From Clostridia bacterium (GTDB lineage Bacteria > Bacillota > Clostridia > Christensenellales > Aristaeellaceae), in NCBI GenBank assembly GCA_017532155.1, contig JAFXJP010000014.1, positions 1 through 64,000 of the forward strand: 64,000 nucleotides of DNA. The letters run 5' to 3'. The notes beneath the pieces are model-generated. The model was not told the origin of the DNA. It saw nothing but the letters and a program-made list of their open reading frames with translations, and did no database searches. A program made the position numbers and the translations under genes. Numbering within the stretch: position 1 is the stretch's first letter; each line of letters starts with the position of its first letter. Shown here piece by piece: positions 33,886-43,226 of the stretch.

Positions 33886-34461
33886 GGGGACGATCGAGGG
33901 GCCGCTTTTAAGGTAAAAGCGCCCCTCGAGCTGTCCACAATTCGGCATTGTCGCGCAGAAGGCTAAAACCTTCTGCGCTCTGTGCCTCATTGGAACTACA
34001 TCCACCTTTATCTGCCAAAGGGCAGCGGTGGATTTCGTTCCCTCGAAAACCAGTCTTTTGGTTGAGTTGTATCGGCAGGCTATACGAAAAAGAGAGCGGC
34101 ATTACCGGCTGCGAGCAAGCTCGCCCCGGGCAATGACCACTCTCTTTTTCTATCCGCTTCGCGGATGCGATCACGCAAGCGTGATCGGCCTGCTGCCGGC
34201 TGGACTTGTCATGCCCGCGGGGGAACACGCCAGGCGCACAAGTCTACACAGCGGCAGTCCGCGGGGCATAGCTCCGCGAGCGTGCGAAGCACGCAGAAAA
34301 AGAGGCCTGAATCGAGGGGCGAGCTTGCTCGCACATTCGATTTCAGACCTCTTTTTTATATAGACTGCCGCGACAATAACGCAGCCAACTTTCAAACCAA
34401 AACACAGGTTCTTTGGTACTTTCTTGACTCAAGAAAGTACCGTTCCCTCGTTCTCTCCCCA
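33886..34461 (+). repeat. Structured intergenic repeat, copy C
   Basis: Complete at both ends: 5' GGGGACG (33886-33892), end hairpin 33895-33901/33922-33928 enclosing a GCTTTTA/TAAAAGC stem, 3' hairpin 34415-34426/34430-34441. The left module is closed by 34073-34079/34189-34195 and the right by GCGGCAGTC/GACTGCCGC (about 34251-34371). Compared with copy A the central hairpins are lost, and the two small left-arm hairpins are replaced by ATCCGC-TTC-GCGGAT and CGATCACGC-AA-GCGTGATCG. It fills the space between convergent mrp and hemZ and runs into the hemZ 3' end. Confidence 0.85.
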
Positions 34462-35886
34462 TAATTCCCGCTTGCGCTCTACCATCTCATCCACACGGTC
34501 AATGTACTGCCGAATGTCGCTCACATTGAATGCACGCTTGATAAAGCCCTTGCGGTCAAACAACCGCTTGGTCGTTGCGCCTGCACCCATCGCGAGGATG
34601 TTGGCAGTCTCCTCCATCATGTCAATGTTGTACACGCAGGCGTGACCTTTCAGCGCGTAGCCCACGTTTTCCTGATTGCCGGCCATGTATTTCTGGCGGT
34701 AGAGGTAATAGGGCTGCATGTGCATCTCTTGCGCGGCCAAAGCACCGGCGCGGACCATATCGGCCACCATCTCGCCGTCAGGCAGCGAAGCCTCCCACAG
34801 GTGCAGCAGGCTGGCGCGCTTGATGGAGAGCGTGTGCACGGTCATGCTTTCGGGCGCAAGATTTTTGAGCCAGGCGAGCGTATCCTGGAACATACTGAGG
34901 TTTTCACCCGGCAGTCCGGCGATCAAATCCATATTGATGTGCGAAAAGCCCATCTCGCGGGCGAGATGATAGGCCTCTTCTGTCTGCCGGCAGGTGTGAC
35001 GGCGGCCGATTTTTTCGAGCGTCACGTCGTGCATTGTCTGGGGATTAACGGAAATGCGGGTGACGCGCGCATCCTTGAGCGATTGCAGCTTGTCGCGGTC
35101 AATGGTGTCGGGCCGTCCTGCCTCCACCGTCACTTCGCTGCATTGATCCATCAGCGGGCGCGCAGCATGAAGCACGCGCGAAAGCAGTGGCGCAGGCAGC
35201 GAGGTCGGCGTGCCGCCGCCCATGTAAAAGGTGCGCGGGCGCAGATTCTTCTCTTTCAAAAGCGCGATGGACGCGGCAATTTCCCGCTCCAGCGCCTCCA
35301 CATAGGGCTTGAGCAATTCGCCTTTGCCCACTTCGCCCGAGAGGAAGGAACAGTACGCACAGCGCGACACGCAGAAGGGAATGCCGATATAAATGTCAAT
35401 TTCGTCGGGCTTGGGCTGCGGCAGCGTCTGCTGCACGGTGATGATATCGCGCATGATCGCAAGCTTTTCGTCGCTGACGTCAAAAATGCGCTGTACCTCC
35501 TGCGCGGCGGCGTCCAGCGATTTGCCTTTTTCCATCTCGGCGTATACCAGTCTGGTGGGGCGAATGCCCGTCAGCGAGCCCCAGGGCGGCGTGAAGCCGA
35601 AGTGCTTTTTCATCAGCTGATAGGTGCACAGCTTGGCCATGCGGCGGCGCAGGCGCTTGTCAATGACTTCATCGCCCGTAAGCTTCGTGCTTTCTTCGGC
35701 GGCGCTATCTGCCATCACGATGCGCACAAAGCGCGTGTTATCGCGGATTTCCTCCGAATGAGTCATGCAAAAATCCCCGCCGGGCTCGTTGACCAGCAGG
35801 GTGATATTGCCCATATACACGCGCAGCACTTCGGCCATGTCATTGGAAAGCTGCGGCGCGCAGGTGTAAAGGCTGACGCTTTTCAT
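34429..35886 (-). CDS. hemZ: HemZ-type radical SAM coproporphyrinogen dehydrogenase-like protein
   Basis: 485 aa from ATG 35886; a longer frame overlapping the MBL gene is rejected. An N-terminal domain (about 1-160) specific to HemZ precedes the radical SAM core, with IPFCVSRCAYCSF (C-x3-C-x2-C, about 172-184) and the glycine-rich FYMGGGTPTSLPAPLL. The HemN-like C-terminus follows. HemZ is annotated as an oxygen-independent coproporphyrinogen III oxidase, but its activity is debated, and no other heme genes are here. The last codons, including the stop, lie within repeat C. It is last in the operon orf103-secD-like-recJ-relA-dtd-MBL-hemZ. Confidence 0.9.
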   Translation of the reverse strand: MKSVSLYTCAPQLSNDMAEVLRVYMGNITLLVNEPGGDFCMTHSEEIRDNTRFVRIVMADSAAEESTKLTGDEVIDKRLRRRMAKLCTYQLMKKHFGFTPPWGSLTGIRPTRLVYAEMEKGKSLDAAAQEVQRIFDVSDEKLAIMRDIITVQQTLPQPKPDEIDIYIGIPFCVSRCAYCSFLSGEVGKGELLKPYVEALEREIAASIALLKEKNLRPRTFYMGGGTPTSLPAPLLSRVLHAARPLMDQCSEVTVEAGRPDTIDRDKLQSLKDARVTRISVNPQTMHDVTLEKIGRRHTCRQTEEAYHLAREMGFSHINMDLIAGLPGENLSMFQDTLAWLKNLAPESMTVHTLSIKRASLLHLWEASLPDGEMVADMVRAGALAAQEMHMQPYYLYRQKYMAGNQENVGYALKGHACVYNIDMMEETANILAMGAGATTKRLFDRKGFIKRAFNVSDIRQYIDRVDEMVERKRELWGENEGTVLS

Positions 35887-35891
35887 GGTGA

Positions 35892-36470
35892 TTAATTCCC
35901 TTCGCGGCTGAATACGGCGTCCTCGCCGTGGCCGGGGTAAATGTGCACGTTCATGCGCAGGAGCTTGCGCAGCGATTGCATGAGCTGGGAGAAATTGCCG
36001 CCGTACAGATCGGTGCGGCCATAGCCGTGGGCGAAGAGTGTGTCGCCGGTAAAGAGAATATCGCCCACTTGATAGCACACGCCGCCCAGCGTGTGGCCGG
36101 GGGTGTGCAGCACGGTAAAATCAATGCCGGCGAGCGAGAGGCTGTCGCCGCCCTTGACGGTATGCGTAGCGGGCACGCAGGGCTGCGCGATATCGGCAGG
36201 GGCCATGTTGCGCGTAGCGTCCGTCATGGCGGGAGCGTCGTCTTCGTGCACGTAAATGGAGCAATCCTTCAGCGCGGGCAGGCCCAGAATATGGTCGTAA
36301 TGCGCGTGGGTGATCAGCACGCCGCAGACGTTTTTGCCTGCCAGCGCGGCGGTAAGCTGTGTGATGTCATCGCCCGGATCGATGACGACAACATCATTTT
36401 TGCCGGGCAGGGAGACGATATAGCAGTTGGTCTCAAGCGGGCCCAGCACGAGGGTTTGGATATCAATCAT
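35892..36470 (-). CDS. MBL-fold hydrolase (YqgX/glyoxalase II-like)
   Basis: 192 aa. The metal-binding motif is THAHYDH (about 54-60), with the further ligands HTPGHTLGG (about 121-129), GDTLF (about 142) and PGHG near the C-terminus. The short length without the helical C-terminal domain of true glyoxalase II matches YqgX-like proteins. These act on thioesters or of unknown substrate. Five bases separate it from hemZ and 11 from dtd. Confidence 0.87.
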   Translation of the reverse strand: MIDIQTLVLGPLETNCYIVSLPGKNDVVVIDPGDDITQLTAALAGKNVCGVLITHAHYDHILGLPALKDCSIYVHEDDAPAMTDATRNMAPADIAQPCVPATHTVKGGDSLSLAGIDFTVLHTPGHTLGGVCYQVGDILFTGDTLFAHGYGRTDLYGGNFSQLMQSLRKLLRMNVHIYPGHGEDAVFSREGN

Positions 36471-36481
36471 TGTTTACTCCG

Positions 36482-36931
36482 TTAAAAGGTCTTTTCGCTG
36501 TCAAGCAGGATGGTGACCGGGCCGTCATTGATGAGGTGCACCTTCATGTCGGCGCGGAAAATGCCCTTTTCCACCTGCATGCCGGTTTTACGCATGCATT
36601 CGCAGGTGTATTCGTACAGCTCGTTGGCACGCTCCGGCGCTTCTGCCAGGGTAAAGCCCGGGCGATTCTGCCCGCGTGCGTCGCCCAGCAGCGTAAACTG
36701 GCTGATGCACAGTACCTGTCCGCCAATATCGACAACAGAGCGGTTCATTTTGCCATTTTCATCTTCAAAAATGCGAAGCTTCAGGATTTTCCCGGCGATG
36801 TATTCAGCGTCCTTTTCGGTATCGCCGCTCTTTACGCCCAGCAAAACCATCAGGCCTTTTCCGATGGCGCCCACGATCTGTCCGTCTACGGATACGGAGG
36901 ATTCGGTCACTCTTTGAACAACACAGCGCAT
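36482..36931 (-). CDS. dtd: D-aminoacyl-tRNA deacylase
   Basis: 149 aa, standard length. MRCVVQRVTESSVSVDG starts the fold; SQFTLLGDARGQNRPGF carries the catalytic SQFTL motif; HLINDGPVTILLDS has the (N)xGP motif that reads substrate chirality. It removes D-amino acids mischarged on tRNA. It lies directly downstream of relA, the conserved Firmicutes order. Confidence 0.95.
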   Translation of the reverse strand: MRCVVQRVTESSVSVDGQIVGAIGKGLMVLLGVKSGDTEKDAEYIAGKILKLRIFEDENGKMNRSVVDIGGQVLCISQFTLLGDARGQNRPGFTLAEAPERANELYEYTCECMRKTGMQVEKGIFRADMKVHLINDGPVTILLDSEKTF

Positions 36932-36987
36932 GATAAAACCCCTTTTATAGAAAATGCGGGAGAAGAACGTTGTCGAAGCGGCGTTAT

Positions 36988-39171
36988 TTATCCACCTACG
37001 CGGAAGGCTTCAATTACGTCTGCGCGCTTCTGAATGCGGCGCAGCACGGCATCCAGCTGTTCGCGGCTTTCCACCTGTACCACCATGGTGATGGTGCAGG
37101 TTTTATTCTTATTCACCTTACCGCTGATAGCTGAGATGGGCGCGCCGGTATCCTGCACATAGTTGGTCAGTTCGCCCAGGAGATTATCATGGTCGTAGGC
37201 CATGATCTGGAGCGTGGTGTTGAAGCGGCCGGCGTTTTCCATCGCCCAGGATACGCCCACCTGGCGTTCAGGCTCGGTGTACAGGGCGTTGATGCAGTCC
37301 GCCTTGTGGATGGTCACGCCGCGGCCGCGGGTGATGTAGCCCACAATGTCGTCGCCAGGCACGGGATTGCAGCAGCGGGCAAAGCGTACCAGCATGCCGG
37401 CGCCGCCTTCCACATAAATGCCCTGCGTGGGCTTGCCCTGATGGCGTACCTCCTGCGGGGTGGGCAGAGAAGGCTCCTTGGGCTTTTCCAGCTCTTCAGC
37501 CTTGCGCTGCTCTTCAATCAGGCGGGAAATGACGTAGGTGGAGGCGATCATGCCGCTGCCGATAGCGCCCTGCAGATCCTCCATATCGTTGAAAGCGTAT
37601 TTTTCAAGCAGCGGGGCAACCAGATCGGGCTTGGTCAGCTGGCCCAGCTGCACGCCGCGGCGCTTGGCCTCGTGCTCGAGCATATCGCGGCCTTTTTGCA
37701 CATTTTCGCCGCGCAGCTCGCGCTTGAAATACTGGCGGATCTTGGCGCGCGCGCCCTGCGTTTTGACGATCTTAAGCCAGTCTAGGCTGGGGCCTTTGGA
37801 ATTGGCGCTGGTCATGACCTCTACGCGGTCGCCTGTCTCCAGCTGGGTGTCCAGCGGCACGATACGGCCGTTGATCTTGGCGCCTGTGCAGGAATTGCCC
37901 ACGGCGGAGTGCACACGATAGGCAAAGTCCAGGGGCGTAGCGCCGCGCGGCAGGTCGATAATATCGCCCTTGGGGGTGAAAATGAACACCTGCTCGCTGA
38001 ACAGATCGGTCTTCAGACCGTCGATAAATTCATGGCTGTCACGGGTTTCGCTCTGCCAGTCAAGGATCTGACGCAGCCAGTAGAGCTTCTTGTCAAAGGC
38101 TTTGTCGTCGCCGCCTTCTTTGTAGCGCCAGTGCGCGGCGATACCGTATTCCGCCAGATGGTGCATCTCGCGGGTGCGAATCTGAATTTCAAAGGGGAAG
38201 GGCACGCGGCGGCCGCCAATCACGGTGGTATGCAGCGACTGATACATGTTGTTTTTGGGTACGGAAATATAATCCTTGAAGCGGCCGGGCACCTGTGTCC
38301 ACAGCGTGTGGCAAACGCCCAGCACGCTGTAGCATTCGGGGATGGTATCGACGATCACACGGATAGCGATCAAATCGTAAATCTGGTCGAAGGGCTTGTT
38401 CTGGATGACCATCTTGCGGTAGATGGAATACAGGTGCTTGGGACGGCCGACGACCTCAAATTTCATGCCCATTTCGGTCAGCTTTTGCGAAAGCTCCTCA
38501 ATTACGAGCTTGATATTATCCTCGCGCTCGGCACGCTTGATGCCGACCTTGCGCGCAACGTCCTGATAGCCTTCGGGATCAATATAGCGCAGAGAGAGAT
38601 CTTCCAGCTCCGCCTTGATTTTATACACGCCCAGACGATGCGCCAGCGGGGCGTAAATATCCAGCGTTTCACGGGCGATGGCCACCTGACGGTCGGGCGC
38701 TTTGAATTTAAGCGTGCGCATATTGTGCAGCCGGTCCGCCAGTTTAATCAGTACCACGCGGATATCGCGGCCCATGGCCAGGATCATTTTGCGCAGCGTT
38801 TCAGCCTGATGCTCTTCACGATCGGTGAAATCCAGCTTGTCCAGCTTTGTAACGCCGTCTACCAGGCGGGCGACTTCCTCGCCAAACATCTCTGTGATCG
38901 ACTGGAGCGTGACGCCCTCGCAATCCTCCACCGTATCGTGCAAAAGGCCTGCGGCGATGGTTGGCGCGTCAATGCCGATTTCCGTCAGAATGCTGGCAAC
39001 ATACACAGGGTGCACAAAATAGGGCTCGCCGCTCAGGCGCGTCTGCCCGCAGTGCTGTTCTTCAGCAAACTTATATGCGCGCGAAACCAGATCGGTATCG
39101 GCATTGGGGTGATAATGCTGGAGGCGCTCGAGCATCTGCTCAAGCTCCATGCATACATAGATAGTGCCCAT
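36988..39171 (-). CDS. relA: (p)ppGpp synthetase/hydrolase RelA (Rsh)
   Basis: 727 aa. HD hydrolase domain (about 30-180) with an intact LLHDTVED motif; synthetase domain (about 225-345) with DLIAIRVIVDT and YQSLHTTVIG; TGS domain (about 393-455, VFIFTPKGDIIDLPRGATPLD); zinc-finger-like segment with RCCNPVPGD; ACT domain (about 650-727). Both catalytic centres look complete, so it is a bifunctional Rsh. The ATG shares one base with the recJ TGA and uses the GGAGGAG in the recJ end; a second possible start (MELEQ) is 7 codons on. Confidence 0.96.
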   Translation of the reverse strand: MGTIYVCMELEQMLERLQHYHPNADTDLVSRAYKFAEEQHCGQTRLSGEPYFVHPVYVASILTEIGIDAPTIAAGLLHDTVEDCEGVTLQSITEMFGEEVARLVDGVTKLDKLDFTDREEHQAETLRKMILAMGRDIRVVLIKLADRLHNMRTLKFKAPDRQVAIARETLDIYAPLAHRLGVYKIKAELEDLSLRYIDPEGYQDVARKVGIKRAEREDNIKLVIEELSQKLTEMGMKFEVVGRPKHLYSIYRKMVIQNKPFDQIYDLIAIRVIVDTIPECYSVLGVCHTLWTQVPGRFKDYISVPKNNMYQSLHTTVIGGRRVPFPFEIQIRTREMHHLAEYGIAAHWRYKEGGDDKAFDKKLYWLRQILDWQSETRDSHEFIDGLKTDLFSEQVFIFTPKGDIIDLPRGATPLDFAYRVHSAVGNSCTGAKINGRIVPLDTQLETGDRVEVMTSANSKGPSLDWLKIVKTQGARAKIRQYFKRELRGENVQKGRDMLEHEAKRRGVQLGQLTKPDLVAPLLEKYAFNDMEDLQGAIGSGMIASTYVISRLIEEQRKAEELEKPKEPSLPTPQEVRHQGKPTQGIYVEGGAGMLVRFARCCNPVPGDDIVGYITRGRGVTIHKADCINALYTEPERQVGVSWAMENAGRFNTTLQIMAYDHDNLLGELTNYVQDTGAPISAISGKVNKNKTCTITMVVQVESREQLDAVLRRIQKRADVIEAFRVGG

Positions 39172-41447
39172 CAGGCGTCTCCTCCATGGTGGATCAGTTG
39201 GTATAAAGGATCATCCTCGGGGGATTTTTTTTGCATTGGCAAAAGCTGCGGCGAAGGCGTGAGCGCAATGAGCGCCATGCTGGAAAGCACGTGCGCAATG
39301 GCGTTTTCCCGGGGGATGGACAGATCCATCATCCCGCCTGCGCGCAGATGACGATAGGCGCTGCGAAGCTCATCCACCGTGCAGCGCAAAAGGGAAAAGC
39401 AGCTTTTGAGGCTGTCTGTGCGCGGCGCGGCATAAAGGACGGCGTCCGGATACAGCGCGTGCAGATGCGCCGCCTCCTGCGGGCAGATCAGCCCGTCGCA
39501 CAGCACCACGCGCTTGTATGGGCCGCGGCGCAGCGCCTTTTCGCACAGCCAGACGGCGTTGTAGGCGCGGGGCTCGACCGCGTCGTTTCTGACTGCGTCA
39601 TAGTGCGGATACAGTTTGCACAGGCGGTTGGCGGTCTCTGCCGTTCGGCACAAAAGCAGTGTTCCCTGTGTTTCTTCCTGCCAGGCGCCCTCAATAAAAG
39701 GCAAAATATCAGCAGGGGGATAACTATTATTTATTCGACAAAGAGCGCTTAATTCCTGCAAAAGGGCGTGGGATTCGTGATCTTTGTCGGGCAGGAAGCG
39801 CGTTTGGCTGCGTCCGACAGCCTCCACCCGGCATTCGGCGCTGACCTTGCCGCGGAAGGCGTTGATCACGGGCGTGACAGCCAGATCGCTTTGTCCGTGG
39901 ATCACGCCTGCGCGGGCGCCCATGTGGAAGGCGATGGCGTCGCGCTGCGTGCCCTCCTGGGAGAGGAGGAGCTTCAAATGGCTCATATCCGCGCCCACTG
40001 CGCGGGCGGCGAGCACTTCGGCCTCCTGGAGCAGATAGACCGGCGCAGGATTTTGCATGCCAAAGGGCTCCAGCGCCGTGAGGCTTTCGATAAAGGGGAC
40101 GGTGATTTCCTTCAGCGACAGTTCGCTGTCATATACCGTTTCGGGCATGGGAATGCGATCGCCCAGTTGCTTTTTGACAGCTTCGGTCAGCTGACGGCGG
40201 AAGGCGGGCACGTTCTTTTTTTCGATTGTCAGGCCGGCGGCCTGTTTATGCCCGCCAAAACGCACAAACAGATCGCGGCAGTCGTAGAGCGCCTGATACA
40301 GATCCACGCCGGAGGCGCTGCGGGCGCTGCCCACGCACACATCGCCATCGCATGAGAGCGCAACGCTGGGGTAGCCGTAGCGTTCAGCCAGCCGTCCGGC
40401 TGCCAGGCCAACCACGCCGCTTTCCCAGTTTTCGCCTTCCACGATGATGGCGCGCTCGTCGCACAGATTCATCTGCTGCACCTGTTCATCCGCCATATCA
40501 AAGATGCGCTGCTCCACATTTTTGCGCTGCGCGTTGAGTTTATCGGCGGTGTTGGCCAGCGTTTCCGCCTTGGCAACATCCCGGGTGAGCAAAAGCTCCA
40601 GTGCGATCATGGCGGTATCCATGCGGCCGCAGGCATTGATGCGCGGGGCCAGTTGGAAGGCGGCCTGGGTGCCAGAGATGGCGCTGCCCGCCTCGATACC
40701 GGCGATGCGCATGAGCGCGTGCAGGCCGGGATGCGTGGGCTTTTCCATTTCTTTAAGGCCAAGCGCGGCAATCACGCGGTTTTCCTGCAAAAGCGGCACC
40801 ATATCGGCAATTGTCGCCAGCGCAGATAGATCCATGCTTTCCAGCACGATGCGGCCTTCCAGCGCGCAGGCCATTTTCCAGACTGTGCCCGCGCCGCAAA
40901 GAGACTTGCAGGGATAGTCTCCAAGCGCTGCGTGCACGATAGCGTCAGCGCTCGGCAATTCCTCCTGCGGGGTATGGTGGTCGGTAACGATCACCTGCAT
41001 ACCCATTTCTTTGGCGAGCGCAACCTCATGCACGCTGGTGATGCCGCAGTCCACGGTGATCATCAGCCCGCCCTTTTGAGAAAGCGTACGGACGGCCTGC
41101 TCATTCAGGCCGTAGCCTTCCGTTTTGCGGTGGGGAATATAGGCGCGTACCTGGGCGCGCAGACGTGTGAGTGTTTCCACCAGAATGGCGGTTGCGCATA
41201 CGCCGTCGCAGTCATAATCGCCATAAATAACAATCGGCGCACGGCGGTCGATGGCGGAACGGATAATCGGCAGCGCTTTTTCCATGCCAAAAAGCTGCAT
41301 GGGATCATGCAGATGCTCTGGGGCGGGGTGCAGGAAGGCCTGCGCTTTTTCGATCGTATCGGCGCCGCGCGCAATCAGCAAACGGGCGATATGATCGGGG
41401 ATCCCCGGAAGGTGTCCATCCTGGCCGCGTGAGATAAATCGATGCAT
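39171..41447 (-). CDS. recJ: Single-strand-specific exonuclease RecJ
   Basis: 758 aa, the long Firmicutes form. DHH-family motifs: VIYGDYDCDGVCATAIL (about 72-88), ITVDCGITS, VTDHHTP (DHH), and GGHKQAAGLTIE of the DHHA1 domain (about 395). An OB-fold and a C-terminal extension without recognised helicase motifs (about 560-758) complete it. It degrades 5' single strands in recombination and mismatch repair. RecJ-relA-dtd order is typical. Confidence 0.93.
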   Translation of the reverse strand: MHRFISRGQDGHLPGIPDHIARLLIARGADTIEKAQAFLHPAPEHLHDPMQLFGMEKALPIIRSAIDRRAPIVIYGDYDCDGVCATAILVETLTRLRAQVRAYIPHRKTEGYGLNEQAVRTLSQKGGLMITVDCGITSVHEVALAKEMGMQVIVTDHHTPQEELPSADAIVHAALGDYPCKSLCGAGTVWKMACALEGRIVLESMDLSALATIADMVPLLQENRVIAALGLKEMEKPTHPGLHALMRIAGIEAGSAISGTQAAFQLAPRINACGRMDTAMIALELLLTRDVAKAETLANTADKLNAQRKNVEQRIFDMADEQVQQMNLCDERAIIVEGENWESGVVGLAAGRLAERYGYPSVALSCDGDVCVGSARSASGVDLYQALYDCRDLFVRFGGHKQAAGLTIEKKNVPAFRRQLTEAVKKQLGDRIPMPETVYDSELSLKEITVPFIESLTALEPFGMQNPAPVYLLQEAEVLAARAVGADMSHLKLLLSQEGTQRDAIAFHMGARAGVIHGQSDLAVTPVINAFRGKVSAECRVEAVGRSQTRFLPDKDHESHALLQELSALCRINNSYPPADILPFIEGAWQEETQGTLLLCRTAETANRLCKLYPHYDAVRNDAVEPRAYNAVWLCEKALRRGPYKRVVLCDGLICPQEAAHLHALYPDAVLYAAPRTDSLKSCFSLLRCTVDELRSAYRHLRAGGMMDLSIPRENAIAHVLSSMALIALTPSPQLLPMQKKSPEDDPLYQLIHHGGDA

Positions 41448-41465
41448 AAAGCTCCTCAGGATAAG

Positions 41466-41502
41466 GCAAAGCGTCCTTCCCGCTGAGGGAAGAACGCTTT
41501 GC
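41466..41502 (-). other. Intergenic hairpin between secD-like and recJ
   Basis: GCAAAGCGT pairs with ACGCTTTGC, continued by TTCCC/GGGAA around a 5-base loop. No T-run follows on the minus strand, so it is more likely an mRNA processing or stabilising structure than a terminator. Confidence 0.5.
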
Positions 41503-41516
41503 AGGAAATGAAAGAA

Positions 41517-42833
41517 TTACTTGCTCTTTTTGAGGGTTACTACGCAGGAAACCAGCACGCGCAGCGCCACAAAAATGGCAACGAAGCTGACGATACCGCT
41601 GATGGCAACCATACGGCCCAGAATGGCGGCAGGCTGCGCGGAGAAGAGGATCATCATGGCAAGGCCCAGCACAACCAGCGCGCCATAGACGATGGACAGG
41701 GGCTTGAGGCTCACCTTCATCGCCTGGCTGAGGGCGGGCTTGAGCGCACGGTGCTTCTGGAGAGCGCTGATCTTTTCATTGACCAGGATCATGCCGCCCA
41801 GGAACAGCACCTGGCAGGCGGTGAGCAGGAAGAGCGCGCCGACATTCAGCTTCCAGTCGCTGCTGATAGCGGTGAGCGCGAGAATCAGGCAGAATACAAC
41901 GCCCTGCGCAGCGATGGTCAGCGCATTGCACAGGCCGGCAGCCTTGCCGCGAAGGACGACAAACAGCATGGCCAGCACGGTGATGATCAGCATGGCCATC
42001 ACAACAATGTCAAGCAGCGCAGAGAGGCTGCCCTCTACAACCTGGTAATCAACCATGCCGACAGCCAGGGGCAATTCGCCCGAACGCAGGCAGATAGCAG
42101 CGCCCAGCGCGTAGGACCAATCCTCTACGGGGATGTTCAAAAATTCAGTATCCATGGTGGGATACATGGAAAGGTAGCCTACATACGAGCCGTCCTGCAG
42201 CAGATACAGTGCTTCGCCGCCGTTTTCGCTGGCGTAGGTTTTCAGCGCCTTCTGGCCCTTCTTGGTCAGCTGCAGCTGCAGCTGATAGGCGCCGGTGGAA
42301 TCAACATAGTAGCCGGCGTCCTTGATGTGATCATCTGTCAGCGCGGGATCGAGGAAAGCGCCGGTGGCGGCGTCATAGAGGCACAGGGAGAAATCACCCA
42401 CGGGCGTGAGGATGGAGGCAAAGAGAGAATCATAATCCTTGGTGGGCACGGTGACGGAGATGGTATCGCCTTCATAGGAAACAGAGGCGTCGCCGGCGAT
42501 CATCTCGGCGCGATCGCCCAGCACCTTGGCGGCAGCCTTGACGGCCTTGGCAAATTCGGCATCCGTCATATCGCCCTGATCGGCGGTGTAAATGTATTCA
42601 ATACCGCCGCCCAGCTGCGCGGAGGGCACGATGGCTTCCTGCCAGTTCTTGTTGAAGGTGTTGGGAATGAAAGCGACCTGACGGTACAGCGCGCGCTCGG
42701 TCTCTTCGCCGTTCACATTGACGGTGACCATCTGCGTATTGCGGCCGGCAAAGCCCAGATAAGCGCCGGCAACGGTGGCAACCAGCACGGCGACAAGCAC
42801 AACGATAGAAACGATTTTGTTGGTATTTTTCAT
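41517..42833 (-). CDS. Diverged SecD-like protein
   Basis: 438 aa, ATG at 42833 with AAAGGAG. Topology copies SecD: one N-terminal helix (about 8-26), a large extracytoplasmic region (about 30-285), then five helices (about 287-310, 315-340, 348-370, 390-410, 412-435). Sequence echoes include LGGGIEYIYTA for the P1 start, LQLTKKGQKAL, and ICLRSGELPLAVGMV, which resembles the SecD LRSGALPxPL segment. The TM signature DAN-x4-ERIKEE is altered to GGM-x3-NEKISAL. It lies before recJ, where clostridial secD and secF usually sit, but there is no secF. Function as a secretion motor is doubtful. Confidence 0.72.
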   Translation of the reverse strand: MKNTNKIVSIVVLVAVLVATVAGAYLGFAGRNTQMVTVNVNGEETERALYRQVAFIPNTFNKNWQEAIVPSAQLGGGIEYIYTADQGDMTDAEFAKAVKAAAKVLGDRAEMIAGDASVSYEGDTISVTVPTKDYDSLFASILTPVGDFSLCLYDAATGAFLDPALTDDHIKDAGYYVDSTGAYQLQLQLTKKGQKALKTYASENGGEALYLLQDGSYVGYLSMYPTMDTEFLNIPVEDWSYALGAAICLRSGELPLAVGMVDYQVVEGSLSALLDIVVMAMLIITVLAMLFVVLRGKAAGLCNALTIAAQGVVFCLILALTAISSDWKLNVGALFLLTACQVLFLGGMILVNEKISALQKHRALKPALSQAMKVSLKPLSIVYGALVVLGLAMMILFSAQPAAILGRMVAISGIVSFVAIFVALRVLVSCVVTLKKSK

Positions 42834-42881
42834 TGGAATGACTCCTTTATTTTATTCATGATTCGGCGGCGGGAGCTTCAG

Positions 42882-43193
42882 CTATCCGGCGCGATCCGAA
42901 TAATGAAAGGCCTGATAGGAGAATAGATAGTAGCTTTGCAAAAGCGGCGGCATATTTTGCGATAAGGCGCGCGCTTGCTGCGGCAAGATATCGGATATCT
43001 GCGAAGCGGGCAGTGCTTTTTCGGCAGAAACAGAAGCGCTTTGCATTTTTACAGGCGGCAGCGCAGCAACATGTGCCGCAGCACGCTCGGACAGAGGCAG
43101 CATGGCCTTTTGCGCCTGCAGATCATTCAGGGACGATATGCCCAGCGCCATCAGCGCGGCAAACATCAGCGCAAAGAGAATGCGCCCTTTCAT
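42882..43193 (-). CDS. Small secreted or membrane-anchored protein, unknown
   Basis: 103 aa, ATG at 43193 with AAAGGAGG. Residues 1-27 form a signal peptide or anchor (LFALMFAALMALGISSL). The rest is Ala/Gln/Ser-rich without recognised domains. It is first in the operon that continues with the secD-like gene 48 bases on, behind a strong promoter. The ribosome site and promoter support a real gene; I recognise no family. Confidence 0.6.
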   Translation of the reverse strand: MKGRILFALMFAALMALGISSLNDLQAQKAMLPLSERAAAHVAALPPVKMQSASVSAEKALPASQISDILPQQARALSQNMPPLLQSYYLFSYQAFHYSDRAG

Positions 43194-43226
43194 ATATCGC
43201 TGCCTCCTTTCCGCAGAAATATAATC

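Noticed and set aside
35887..36078. Longer N-terminus for hemZ
   Set aside because: It would overlap the MBL-fold gene by 190 bases in another frame and has no ribosome site; ATG 35886 matches HemZ starts.
41466..41502. Terminator between the secD-like gene and recJ
   Set aside because: The hairpin is strong but has no T-run on the minus strand, and recJ has no promoter of its own.
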